This document shows, piece after piece, positions 1 through 6,028 of a stretch of 8,322 bases of DNA. Under the pieces are notes generated by a model. That model saw only the letters and a program-made list of their open reading frames with translations. It made no database searches and was not told the origin of the DNA. Source of the DNA: Thermoplasmata archaeon. GTDB taxonomy: Archaea; Thermoplasmatota; Thermoplasmata; Lutacidiplasmatales; UBA184. The number at the start of each line of letters is the position of its first letter. Positions within the stretch are counted from its first letter, which is position 1. Location of the stretch: the NCBI GenBank assembly GCA_030039825.1, contig JASHUV010000139.1:1-8322 (forward strand). The letters are read 5' to 3'. The position numbers were made by a program, and so were the translations under genes.

Positions 1-2723
1 AGCTCATCGGGGGGGGCCGCGGGGGCCGGTTCGCCGCGGACGCCCTTGCCGACCCGGGCGACGTACGCGGGGATCTCGGCGCGCCGGGCCGTGAGCTCCG
101 GGTGCTGGGCCGCTCGCTCCATGATCTCCCGCACCGACGGCGGGCCGGCGCCCTCGGCCGCCGGTTCGCGCAGCCAGCTCTCCACCGTCGTCTTCCAGGG
201 CGCGGCCACGAAGAGGACGAGGTCGCTCGGGGCGGCGCCCCGAGCGAGCGCCGGCTTGAGGACGCTGCGCAAATCCTCCTCGACCCGATCTAGGTACTCC
301 TCGGCGAGGAGGTCGGCCGGGTGCCGTTCGAACTCCGCCGCGTCCGGAAGACGGGAGGCGGCGACGAGGCCGGCGAACCGGCCGTCGCCGAGCTCCTCGG
401 CGGCGTGCGGCGCGAACGGGCTCAGGAGGGCGATCCACGCGCGCCCGCATCGAACGAGGAGGGGCCCCGGCGCCCCGCCGCGGGAGGCGAAGCGGCGAAC
501 GATCGCCGGGAACGTGGCGAGCACGATCTCGGCGGCGTCGCGGATCCGTCCGCCCCGGATCGCGTCCCGGTAGGCGACGATCGCCTCGTGGACGCGGCTC
601 GACAGCCACCGTTCGAGCTCCGGGGGTCCCCCGAGGCCGTCGGCGAGCGTGGTCCGGACCGTCCGCTCGACCTCGTCGAGGCGTTGGGCCACGATCTCCA
701 CGATCGCCGGGTCCCACTCGACGTCCTGGCCGGGCAGCGCGGACGTCGCATAGAACAAGCGCAGCGCGTCCGCCCCCCATCGCTCGAACGCCTCGCGGAG
801 CGGCGGGATGAGCCCGCCCTTCGCGCCGATCTCCTTCTTCGAGATCTTCGATCCGAGCGGCCCCGTGAGCCATCCGTGGACGAAGAGCCCCTTCGGCTGG
901 AGCGCGGGGGGAAGCAGGAGGGCGTGGGTCGCGAGGAAGACGGGGAAGTGGACCCGCTTGTGCTCCTTGCCGGCGATGTTGAGGTCGAGGGGGTACCAGT
1001 ACCGGAACGTCTCCCGGATCCGCTCCTGGAGGGCGCGAGGGACGGACGGCTCGCCGGGTCCGTTGCCGAGGAGGACGAAATCGAAGAACGCATCGGTGAG
1101 GCCCTCGACGGGGACCTCGCCCGAGGCGACGAACGGGCGTAGCGGGTAGTACGCCGGATAGAGCGTGGAGTCCGCGATGGGCTCGATCACCCAGCTCTCG
1201 TCCTTGGGGAACGGCGTCCCCAGCCAGCGGCCGCGCCGCGTGCACGGACGGTCCCCGAGCCAGTCGATGATGCCGGGGAGCTCTCTCGCGTAGTCGTCGG
1301 GTCGCACCGAGAGCCGGGCGAGGAGGTCGAGGGTCCGGGCCTTCCACGCCGCGTCCCCGTACCGGATGAACCACTGATCGGGAACGCGGCGGATGACGAC
1401 CTCGTGCCCGTTCCGGCAGACGACCGGCTCGGAGAACTCCTGGACCGGCGGCGCCGTCCCGGACGCCGCCAGGACCTTCGTCGCCTCGGCCCGGGCCTCC
1501 GCGACCGGTCGCCCGTCGAGGAAGGCCGGAAGCATCCGGCCGCGCAGGAGCTCGACCCGGTAGAGTCGTTCGGTCGCCGTCGCGAGGGCATCGAGGTCGT
1601 CGAGGCTCGCCGCTCCGGTGGCGCGGGCGGCGCGCGCCGCCGGCACGCCCTCTCCCTCGAGGAGCTGGCGCTCCGACGGCGAGAGCGCCGACGCGTCGAC
1701 GGTGAGGATCGGTTCGATCGGTGGCAGGTGGTGGCGGTCCGAGGCTGGCAGCGACCCGACCGCGATCCAGTCGACCGGAGCGTGGGCCGGGACGCTCATG
1801 ACGACCCCCGTGCCCCGACGGGGGTCGACGAGGCGGCTCGGGAGCACCCGGACCTTCCGGCCGGTGAGCGGGACCGTGACGATGCTCCCAACGACCTCTC
1901 CCACGGGGATCTCCGCCCCGAGGTGCCCGCCGATCTGCTCGAGCAACCGGCGACCCCCCTCCGGGCTCACGAGGAAGCGGTGCTCCCCGAGGTGCCAGGT
2001 CGCGAGCCGTCCCTCCGGAGCGACCCAGAGGTTCGTCGCCCCGAAGAGCGTCTCGGGACGCAACGTCGCGGCGAGCAGGGTGCGCCCGTCAGCGAGGGGG
2101 AACGGAACGGTCTGGTAGAGGACCCACTCGGCGCTCCCGCCGCGGGAGAGGTCCGTCTCGGACGGGTCGACGGAGACCGGTCCGCAGACCGGGCAGACCG
2201 CGGCGTAGTGGGGGGCCTGTCCGAGGACGCCGGCGAGCTCGAGCCGCCGGAACTGCCACCGGATGAACGCCCGGTAATCGTCGTCGACCGTCGTGACGTA
2301 GGAGCGTCGGTCGACGAGGAGGCCGAACTCCCGGAACGCCTCGAGGTAGCGCTCGCCGAGGAATCGGCCCGCGGATTCCGGGTCCTCGAGCCGCTCCCAG
2401 TCCTCGCGGGCCACGCCGTGCTCCTCGAGCTGCCGGAGGATCCCGGGGTCCCGTTCCCGGACCTTCTGCGCGAAGGTGACGGCGGGCAGGCCGCTCAGGT
2501 GGGTCCCGGTGGGGAAGTAGACCGCGCGCCCCTCCATCCGGTGGTACCGGTGGAGGATATCGGCGTAGGCGAGGCCGCGCAGGTGGCCGACGTGCAGGAA
2601 GCCGCTCGCGCCCGGATAGGCCACGATCGCGAAGAACTTCTCCCGGTCCGGGTCCGGTCGCGCGTGACCGAGGCCGGCACGCTCCCAGGCGGCCTGCCAG
2701 TGGGCCTCCCGGGTGCGCTCCAT
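1..2723 (-). CDS. leuS: Leucyl-tRNA synthetase, archaeal type (3' end beyond window)
   Basis: Cytoplasmic class I synthetase that charges tRNA-Leu and edits mischarged products. I translated 907 codons from the ATG at 2723 without a stop; the last few dozen residues lie past position 1. The HIGH motif reads HVGH at residues 44-47. The CP1 editing domain shows the threonine-rich segment around TLRPETLFGATNLWV (220-234) and GTGVVMSVPAHAPVDW (304-319), whose D319 matches the conserved editing aspartate. CRNGH and DQWFIRYGD (436-457) mark the return to the catalytic core. The KMSKS loop is divergent, reading KISKK at 626-630, and WGADALRLFYA (649-659) follows it. After that come the anticodon-binding helical domain and a Pro/Ala-rich stretch near residue 900. 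The start is supported by an AT-rich box about 27 nt upstream and by the HIGH motif lying at the usual distance from the N-terminus. The gene is divergent from queE. LeuRS identity is firm; ValRS and IleRS are excluded by the editing and post-CP1 motifs. Confidence 0.95.
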   Translation of the reverse strand, partial: MERTREAHWQAAWERAGLGHARPDPDREKFFAIVAYPGASGFLHVGHLRGLAYADILHRYHRMEGRAVYFPTGTHLSGLPAVTFAQKVRERDPGILRQLEEHGVAREDWERLEDPESAGRFLGERYLEAFREFGLLVDRRSYVTTVDDDYRAFIRWQFRRLELAGVLGQAPHYAAVCPVCGPVSVDPSETDLSRGGSAEWVLYQTVPFPLADGRTLLAATLRPETLFGATNLWVAPEGRLATWHLGEHRFLVSPEGGRRLLEQIGGHLGAEIPVGEVVGSIVTVPLTGRKVRVLPSRLVDPRRGTGVVMSVPAHAPVDWIAVGSLPASDRHHLPPIEPILTVDASALSPSERQLLEGEGVPAARAARATGAASLDDLDALATATERLYRVELLRGRMLPAFLDGRPVAEARAEATKVLAASGTAPPVQEFSEPVVCRNGHEVVIRRVPDQWFIRYGDAAWKARTLDLLARLSVRPDDYARELPGIIDWLGDRPCTRRGRWLGTPFPKDESWVIEPIADSTLYPAYYPLRPFVASGEVPVEGLTDAFFDFVLLGNGPGEPSVPRALQERIRETFRYWYPLDLNIAGKEHKRVHFPVFLATHALLLPPALQPKGLFVHGWLTGPLGSKISKKEIGAKGGLIPPLREAFERWGADALRLFYATSALPGQDVEWDPAIVEIVAQRLDEVERTVRTTLADGLGGPPELERWLSSRVHEAIVAYRDAIRGGRIRDAAEIVLATFPAIVRRFASRGGAPGPLLVRCGRAWIALLSPFAPHAAEELGDGRFAGLVAASRLPDAAEFERHPADLLAEEYLDRVEEDLRSVLKPALARGAAPSDLVLFVAAPWKTTVESWLREPAAEGAGPPSVREIMERAAQHPELTARRAEIPAYVARVGKGVRGEPAPAAPPDE

Positions 2724-2746
2724 CGGGCCGGCCGAACGGCGTGCGC

Positions 2747-2754
2747 TATTTGAA
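2747..2754 (-). promoter_or_regulatory. TATA-like box of leuS
   Basis: On the minus strand these bases read TTCAAATA, an isolated AT-rich block in very GC-rich DNA. Its centre is about 27-28 nt upstream of the leuS ATG. That is the spacing expected between an archaeal TATA box and the transcription start, so the mRNA would begin at or next to the start codon (leaderless). Confidence 0.55.
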
Positions 2755-2825
2755 CCGGCGGCCGAATTCGCGCCCGACGCACCGACGGGCGGCGCCGGCC
2801 CCGGACCCCGGGGGCGGGCAAACCC

Positions 2826-2831
2826 GTATCT
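2826..2831 (+). promoter_or_regulatory. Weak TATA-like box of queE
   Basis: GTATCT is the most AT-rich block ahead of queE and lies about 26-27 nt upstream of the GTG at 2855. This again fits a leaderless transcript. The match to an archaeal TATA consensus is weak, and the call rests mostly on the spacing shared with neighbouring genes. Confidence 0.35.
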
Positions 2832-2854
2832 GCCGTACCGCCGCTGCGCCGGTC

Positions 2855-3481
2855 GTGCGGATCATCGAGATCTTCCACTCGGTCCAGGGCGAGGGACCGT
2901 TCACGGGCCTTCGAACGTCGTTCGTCCGGACCGCCCGGTGCAACCTCCGATGCGTCTGGTGCGACACCACCTACTCCTTCGGCCCCGGCCGAGAACGCTC
3001 CGTGGCCGACGTCGTCCGCGCCGTCGAACGCCACCGGACGAGCTACGCCTGTCTCACGGGGGGGGAGCCGCTCCTCCAGCGGGAGGCCCCGGCGCTCCTG
3101 CGCGCCCTCGCGGAGCGCGGGATGCGGACCGTCGTCGAGACGGGGGGGTCCCTCGACATCGCCCCGATCCTCGGGATCGACGGCGTGACGGTCAGCCTCG
3201 ATGTGAAGTGCCCGAACTCGGGGATGGAGGCCCACAACCGCTGGGCGAACCTCGACCTCCTCCGTCCGCACGACGTCGTGAAGTTCGTGATCAACGACCG
3301 CGAGGACTATCTCTATGCCCGACGGGCGATCCGGAGGCGTTCCCTTCCCCAGGTGGTCCTCCAGCCGGTCTACGGGACGGACGCCGGTCGGCTCGCCGAC
3401 TGGGTGCTGGCCGACCGTCTCGATGTCCGCGTGATGATCCAGGAGCACAAGGCCCTCTGGGGGGACGTTCCGGGCCGGTGA
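2855..3481 (+). CDS. queE: 7-carboxy-7-deazaguanine synthase (QueE), radical SAM
   Basis: Converts 6-carboxy-5,6,7,8-tetrahydropterin to 7-carboxy-7-deazaguanine on the way to preQ0, which archaea use for archaeosine at tRNA position 15. The 208-residue product is normal for the family. It opens with RIIEIFHSVQGEGPFTG, the QueE N-terminus that contains the substrate loop. C29, C33 and C36 form the CX3CX2C ligand set for the 4Fe-4S cluster. TGGEP at 68-72 is the SAM-binding GGE motif. ETGGS (96-100), SLDVKCP (114-120) and the C-terminal QEHKALWGD (196-204) are family landmarks. I chose the GTG at 2855 rather than the in-frame ATG at 2741. The 38 residues added by the earlier start are Arg/Pro-rich and unlike QueE, and that ATG would lie in the leuS promoter. 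No other deazaguanine gene is in the window, and no preQ1-type riboswitch is apparent upstream. Confidence 0.92.
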   Translation: MRIIEIFHSVQGEGPFTGLRTSFVRTARCNLRCVWCDTTYSFGPGRERSVADVVRAVERHRTSYACLTGGEPLLQREAPALLRALAERGMRTVVETGGSLDIAPILGIDGVTVSLDVKCPNSGMEAHNRWANLDLLRPHDVVKFVINDREDYLYARRAIRRRSLPQVVLQPVYGTDAGRLADWVLADRLDVRVMIQEHKALWGDVPGR

Positions 3482-3516
3482 CGGGGGGCGGGGCCCCCGC
3501 CGCGGGACCCGAGCCC

Positions 3517-3523
3517 TAAATAT
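3517..3523 (+). promoter_or_regulatory. TATA box of the egsA operon
   Basis: TAAATAT is the strongest TATA-like element in the window. It sits between the queE stop and egsA, centred about 28-29 nt upstream of the ATG at 3549. This places transcription initiation at or within a few bases of that ATG. It supports the longer egsA start and an egsA-UPF0179 transcript separate from queE. Confidence 0.65.
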
Positions 3524-3548
3524 CGGTGTCCCGTCCCGACCCTCGTCG

Positions 3549-4658
3549 ATGGCGACCGGCGGAAGCACGGGTCGGGAATCGACCGCCGGTCTCGGCTCCC
3601 CGTTCGGGAAGTCCCGCTCGATGGCGTTCCCCCGGAGCGTCCTCGCCGGTCATGGGGTGCTCGGCGAGCTCGGCCGGTCCTGCCGGCAGTTCGATTTTCC
3701 CGAGCGGGGGGCCGTGATCACCGGGCCGAGGACCACGACCCTCGCCGGACAGAGGGCCATCGGAGCGCTCCGGGACGCGGGGTTCACCATCGAGGAGATC
3801 GTCGCGCACGAGGCGACGCTCCCGGAAGTGGCGAGGGTCGCCGCGCGCGCCACGGCCGCCGGGGCCCGCTTCCTGGTCGCCGTGGGCGGCGGCAGCAAGA
3901 TCGACGTCACGAAGGTCGCCGCCCGCGACCTCGGGGTGCCGTGGGTCAGCGTCCCGACCTCGGCGGCGCACGACGGCATCTCGAGCCCGAGGGCGTCGCT
4001 CCACGATCCGGCCTCCGTCGCGAGCATCAGCGCGGTCGTCCCGATGGCGGTCATCGCCGACACGTCGATCATCGTCCAGGCCCCGTTCCGCCTCCTGGCG
4101 AGCGGATGCGCCGACGTCATCTCGAACGTCACGGCCGTGCTCGATTGGCGGCTCGCGACGCGGCTGCGGAACGAGGAGTTCTCGAGCACCGCGGCGACGC
4201 TCGCCGAGTACACGGCCCAGGAGATCGTCGATCACGCCGCCCTCATCAAGCCGAACCTCGAGGAGTCGGTCTGGATCGCGATCCGGCCGATGATCATGGC
4301 CGGCATCGCGATGAGCGTCGCGGGGTCGTCGCGACCCTGCTCCGGGAGCGAGCATCTCTTCAGCCACGCGCTCGATCGGACCGCCGAGAGGCCGAGCCTC
4401 CACGGTGAACAGTGCGGGGTCGGGGCGATCATGATGATGTACCTTCACGGCGGCGACTGGAAGCGGATCAAGAACGCCCTGCACGTCATCGGCGCCCCGG
4501 TGAGCGCGCGGGAGCTCGGCGTCCGCCCGGAGGAGGTCATCGAGGCGCTCGTCCAGGCCCACCGGATGCGCCCGGAGCGGTACACGATCCTCGGCGACAA
4601 CGGCCTCACCCGGGAGGCCGCCGAGCGCCTCGCCAGCGTGACCGGGGTCATCGGGTGA
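3549..4658 (+). CDS. egsA: sn-glycerol-1-phosphate dehydrogenase
   Basis: NAD(P)H-dependent, metal-dependent enzyme that reduces dihydroxyacetone phosphate to sn-glycerol-1-phosphate, the backbone of archaeal ether lipids; cytoplasmic. The 369-residue product is slightly long for a family of about 350. Nucleotide-binding GGGSKID lies at 113-119, followed by VPTSAAHDGISSPRAS (135-150), the hallmark HDG(I/V)(A/S)SP segment. By alignment from memory the metal ligands are D142, H269 (in SGSEHLFSH) and H285 (in LHGEQCG). The ATG at 3549 is favoured by the TATA box about 28 nt upstream. It gives a 24-residue Gly/Ser-rich leader before MAFPRSVLAGHG, where homologues usually begin, so the ATG at 3621 is the alternative. 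The UPF0179 gene follows after 3 nt, which suggests one transcript. The HDG segment and the paired histidines separate it from generic iron alcohol dehydrogenases. Confidence 0.95.
   Translation: MATGGSTGRESTAGLGSPFGKSRSMAFPRSVLAGHGVLGELGRSCRQFDFPERGAVITGPRTTTLAGQRAIGALRDAGFTIEEIVAHEATLPEVARVAARATAAGARFLVAVGGGSKIDVTKVAARDLGVPWVSVPTSAAHDGISSPRASLHDPASVASISAVVPMAVIADTSIIVQAPFRLLASGCADVISNVTAVLDWRLATRLRNEEFSSTAATLAEYTAQEIVDHAALIKPNLEESVWIAIRPMIMAGIAMSVAGSSRPCSGSEHLFSHALDRTAERPSLHGEQCGVGAIMMMYLHGGDWKRIKNALHVIGAPVSARELGVRPEEVIEALVQAHRMRPERYTILGDNGLTREAAERLASVTGVIG
4653..4658 (+). promoter_or_regulatory. Ribosome-binding site of the UPF0179 gene
   Basis: GGGTGA overlaps the egsA stop codon and lies 3 nt before the ATG at 4662. 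GGTGA pairs with the 3' part of the anti-Shine-Dalgarno region (UCACC), so the short spacing is suitable. An SD here fits an internal operon gene, in contrast to the apparently leaderless first genes. Confidence 0.45.
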
Positions 4659-4661
4659 ACC

Positions 4662-5090
4662 ATGGCGGAGATCACGTTGATCGCGAAAGCGCAGGCCCGT
4701 CCCGGATTCGAGTTCGTCTACCAGGGAGCGGCCTCGGTCTGCCGGACCTGCCCGTACCGGCACGCCTGCCTCACCCTCGACCCCGGACGCCGCTATCGCG
4801 TCGAGAAGGTCCGACCCGTGGAGCACCCCTGCGCCCTCCAGGAGACGAGCGCGAACGTCGTCGAGGTCGTGAGCGTCCCGCGAAGCGCGGTCGTCGACGC
4901 CCGCGGGGCGATCGTGGGGAGCTCCGTGGAGCTCGGACGGTACGCCTGCTCCCGGCTCGACTGCCCGAACTGGTCGATCTGCGCCGGACCGTCGCTCCCC
5001 TCGAAGCAGCGCTTCCGGATCACGGGGGTCCGGCCCGAGCTCGCCGAGTGCCGGATCGGGCGGACGCTGCGAGAGGTGGAGGTCGTCTAG
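4662..5090 (+). CDS. UPF0179 family protein, cysteine-rich
   Basis: Conserved archaeal protein of unknown function, 142 residues, which is full length for the family. It has eight cysteines: C27, C30 and C36 in CRTCPYRHAC; C57; C96, C101 and C107 in CSRLDCPNWSIC; and C130. The two CX2-5CX5 clusters look like a binding site for zinc or an iron-sulphur cluster, but which one cannot be decided from sequence. The fold appears to be a beta-rich N-terminal part (AEITLIAKAQARPGFEFVYQG) followed by the cysteine modules. No signal peptide or membrane segment is seen, so it is probably cytoplasmic. It starts 3 nt after the egsA stop and is probably cotranscribed with it. The tRNA-Pro gene begins 11 nt after its stop. 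Family assignment is confident; function is unknown. Confidence 0.88.
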   Translation: MAEITLIAKAQARPGFEFVYQGAASVCRTCPYRHACLTLDPGRRYRVEKVRPVEHPCALQETSANVVEVVSVPRSAVVDARGAIVGSSVELGRYACSRLDCPNWSICAGPSLPSKQRFRITGVRPELAECRIGRTLREVEVV

Positions 5091-5101
5091 CGCCCCCGGG
5101 C

Positions 5102-5207
5102 GGGGCTGTGGGGTAGATTCGGACCGGCTCTCGGGCCGGCCCGCTTCACTGGTCCATCCTTCGGGCTTTGGGAGCCCGAGACCCCGATTCAAATTCGGGC
5201 AGCCCCA
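5102..5207 (+). tRNA. trnP: tRNA-Pro(UGG), interrupted by a D-loop intron
   Basis: The acceptor stem GGGGCTG (5102-5108) pairs perfectly with CAGCCCC (5200-5206), with discriminator A at 5207; CCA is not encoded. The anticodon arm is CGGGC-TTTGGGA-GCCCG (5162-5178), with anticodon TGG at 5169-5171 and G37, as in proline tRNAs. The T arm is CCCGA-TTCAAAT-TCGGG (5183-5199). The contiguous sequence has no normal D arm. Removing 5119-5149 restores GGGTAGATTGGTCCATCC, with A14, G15, G18, G19 and A21 in place and a mature length of 75 nt. The anticodon loop is uninterrupted, so there is no canonical 37/38 intron. The gene sits 11 nt after the UPF0179 stop and may be processed from that operon transcript; I see no separate promoter. 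Confidence 0.93.
5119..5149 (+). other. 31-nt non-canonical tRNA intron with bulge-helix-bulge
   Basis: The intron lies between tRNA positions 17 and 17a. Precursor pairing gives a bulge-helix-bulge. Bulge 1 is ATT (5117-5119). The 4-bp central helix is GTAG (5113-5116) with CTTC (5144-5147), containing one T-T mismatch. Bulge 2 is ACT (5148-5150). The inner helix is 5120-5128 with 5135-5143, eight G-C pairs with one A-C mismatch, closed by the 6-nt loop TCTCGG. Cutting each bulge after its second base, as archaeal splicing endonuclease does, yields a standard tRNA-Pro D-loop. Shifting both cuts by one base gives the same product. The outer helix is weak, so this is a relaxed motif (HBh' type). 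Confidence 0.85.
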
Positions 5208-5243
5208 TCCGGCCGCGGACGCGGGGCGTCCGCCCCCCAACCG

Positions 5244-5247
5244 TTTT
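5244..5247 (+). promoter_or_regulatory. T4 tract: possible tRNA terminator or zinc-finger gene promoter
   Basis: This four-T tract lies in the 65-nt gap between the tRNA and the next gene. It is 36 nt after the tRNA end, where archaeal transcription can stop on oligo-T. It is also about 27-28 nt before the ATG at 5273, the TATA spacing seen at other genes here. The sequence does not say which role it has, and both are weak. Confidence 0.25.
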
Positions 5248-5272
5248 GGCGCCCCGGCCCCGTGGCGACCCG

Positions 5273-6028
5273 ATGCCGAAGCCCCCGCGACCCTCGACGT
5301 CGGCGATCCATGCCGTCACGCTCTTCTGCGAGACGTGCGCCGGGCCGACCGAACACCGCGTCCTCCGGTGGAGCCCGGCGAAGGGCGGGAGCGCGGGCGC
5401 GGGCCGCGCCGAGGGGCTCGCCCGCTGCCGGGTCTGCCACCTCACCCGACCGTTCCTCTGGGAAGGTCCCGCGCGTCGCGACGTCGCCGTCGTGCTCTCG
5501 GACGGGGGCCGGTCACGGCCGGAGCGCTGGCCCCTCCCCGCCTCCGAGCGGATCGCCGTCGGGGAGGAGCGCCCGTCGCCGGACGGATCCGCGTGGCGCG
5601 TCGTCCGGATCGACCGTTCGGACGGGACCCGGGTCAGCTCCGCCCGGCCGGAGGAGACGGGGACGGTCTGGCTCGCACCCGCGCGCGCCGGGACGCTGCC
5701 CGTCTCGGTGCTCGAGGGTCGGCGGACCCGATCGGTCCGTTGGACCCCGCCGGACGGGACCGAGCTCGCGGTCGGCGGGTCGTTCGAGCTCGACGGGGAC
5801 ACTCTCCGGATCGTCGGGCTTCGCGCCCGCGGGGCGACCTGGAAGGTCCCGGGCGACCGGTTCGCCGCTCCCGAGGTGGCGAGGATCTACGCCCGGCGGA
5901 ACGTGAGGCCGCCGGAGGGGAGCAGAGGCTGGAGCCGGGCGCGCGAGAGCCCGAGCTCCTTCGCGAGCGCGCTCTCGCGCTCGGCCCGTTCCCGCTCCTC
6001 GCCCGGTCCCAGGAGGAAGCGGGCCTGA
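5273..6028 (+). CDS. HVO_0476-like zinc-finger protein
   Basis: Archaeal protein of unknown role with an N-terminal zinc finger: C19-X2-C22 (FCETCAGPTEHRV) and C52-X2-C55 (RCRVCHLTRP). Beta-rich repeats follow, and I recognise the family pattern in VVLSDGGRS, GTVWLAPARAGTLPVSV and the closing APEVARIYARR. No membrane segment is seen; it is presumably cytoplasmic. Start choice: the open frame extends upstream through the tRNA, so the ATG at 5273 is the first plausible start beyond it, and it lies just before the cysteine finger. The conserved domain ends near residue 208, but the frame stays open to residue 251. The last ~46 residues, rich in Arg, Ser and Pro, are encoded opposite the end of rqcH. 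The family is recognised from memory; the finger is clear, the function unknown. Confidence 0.75.
   Translation: MPKPPRPSTSAIHAVTLFCETCAGPTEHRVLRWSPAKGGSAGAGRAEGLARCRVCHLTRPFLWEGPARRDVAVVLSDGGRSRPERWPLPASERIAVGEERPSPDGSAWRVVRIDRSDGTRVSSARPEETGTVWLAPARAGTLPVSVLEGRRTRSVRWTPPDGTELAVGGSFELDGDTLRIVGLRARGATWKVPGDRFAAPEVARIYARRNVRPPEGSRGWSRARESPSSFASALSRSARSRSSPGPRRKRA

Noticed and set aside
4..1591. Several open frames of 130-456 codons overlapping the left end on both strands
   Set aside because: All are out-of-frame or antisense readings of leuS, whose own frame carries the class I synthetase motifs over the whole region.
2741..2854. Upstream in-frame extension of queE from the ATG at 2741
   Set aside because: The 38 residues are Arg/Pro-rich and not QueE-like, and this ATG falls inside the leuS promoter region. 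The GTG at 2855 gives the standard N-terminus.
3483..3501. GC-rich inverted repeat just after the queE stop, a possible terminator
   Set aside because: The arms (GGCGGGG and CCCCGCC) leave only one loop base unless the stem is shortened, and no T-run follows. Archaeal termination depends mainly on T-tracts, so I do not call it.
2495..3568. 357-codon minus-strand open frame across queE and the leuS start
   Set aside because: It is antisense to queE and out of frame with leuS. It has no family motif, and it would span both promoter regions.
5162..5178. Canonical intron at tRNA position 37/38
   Set aside because: The anticodon stem and its 7-nt loop TTTGGGA are contiguous, so the only interruption is in the D-loop.
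3516..5240. 574-codon open frame on the minus strand opposite egsA, UPF0179 and the tRNA
   Set aside because: It runs antisense through two clearly conserved genes and a structured tRNA, and its product is low-complexity Arg/Asp/Pro-rich sequence.
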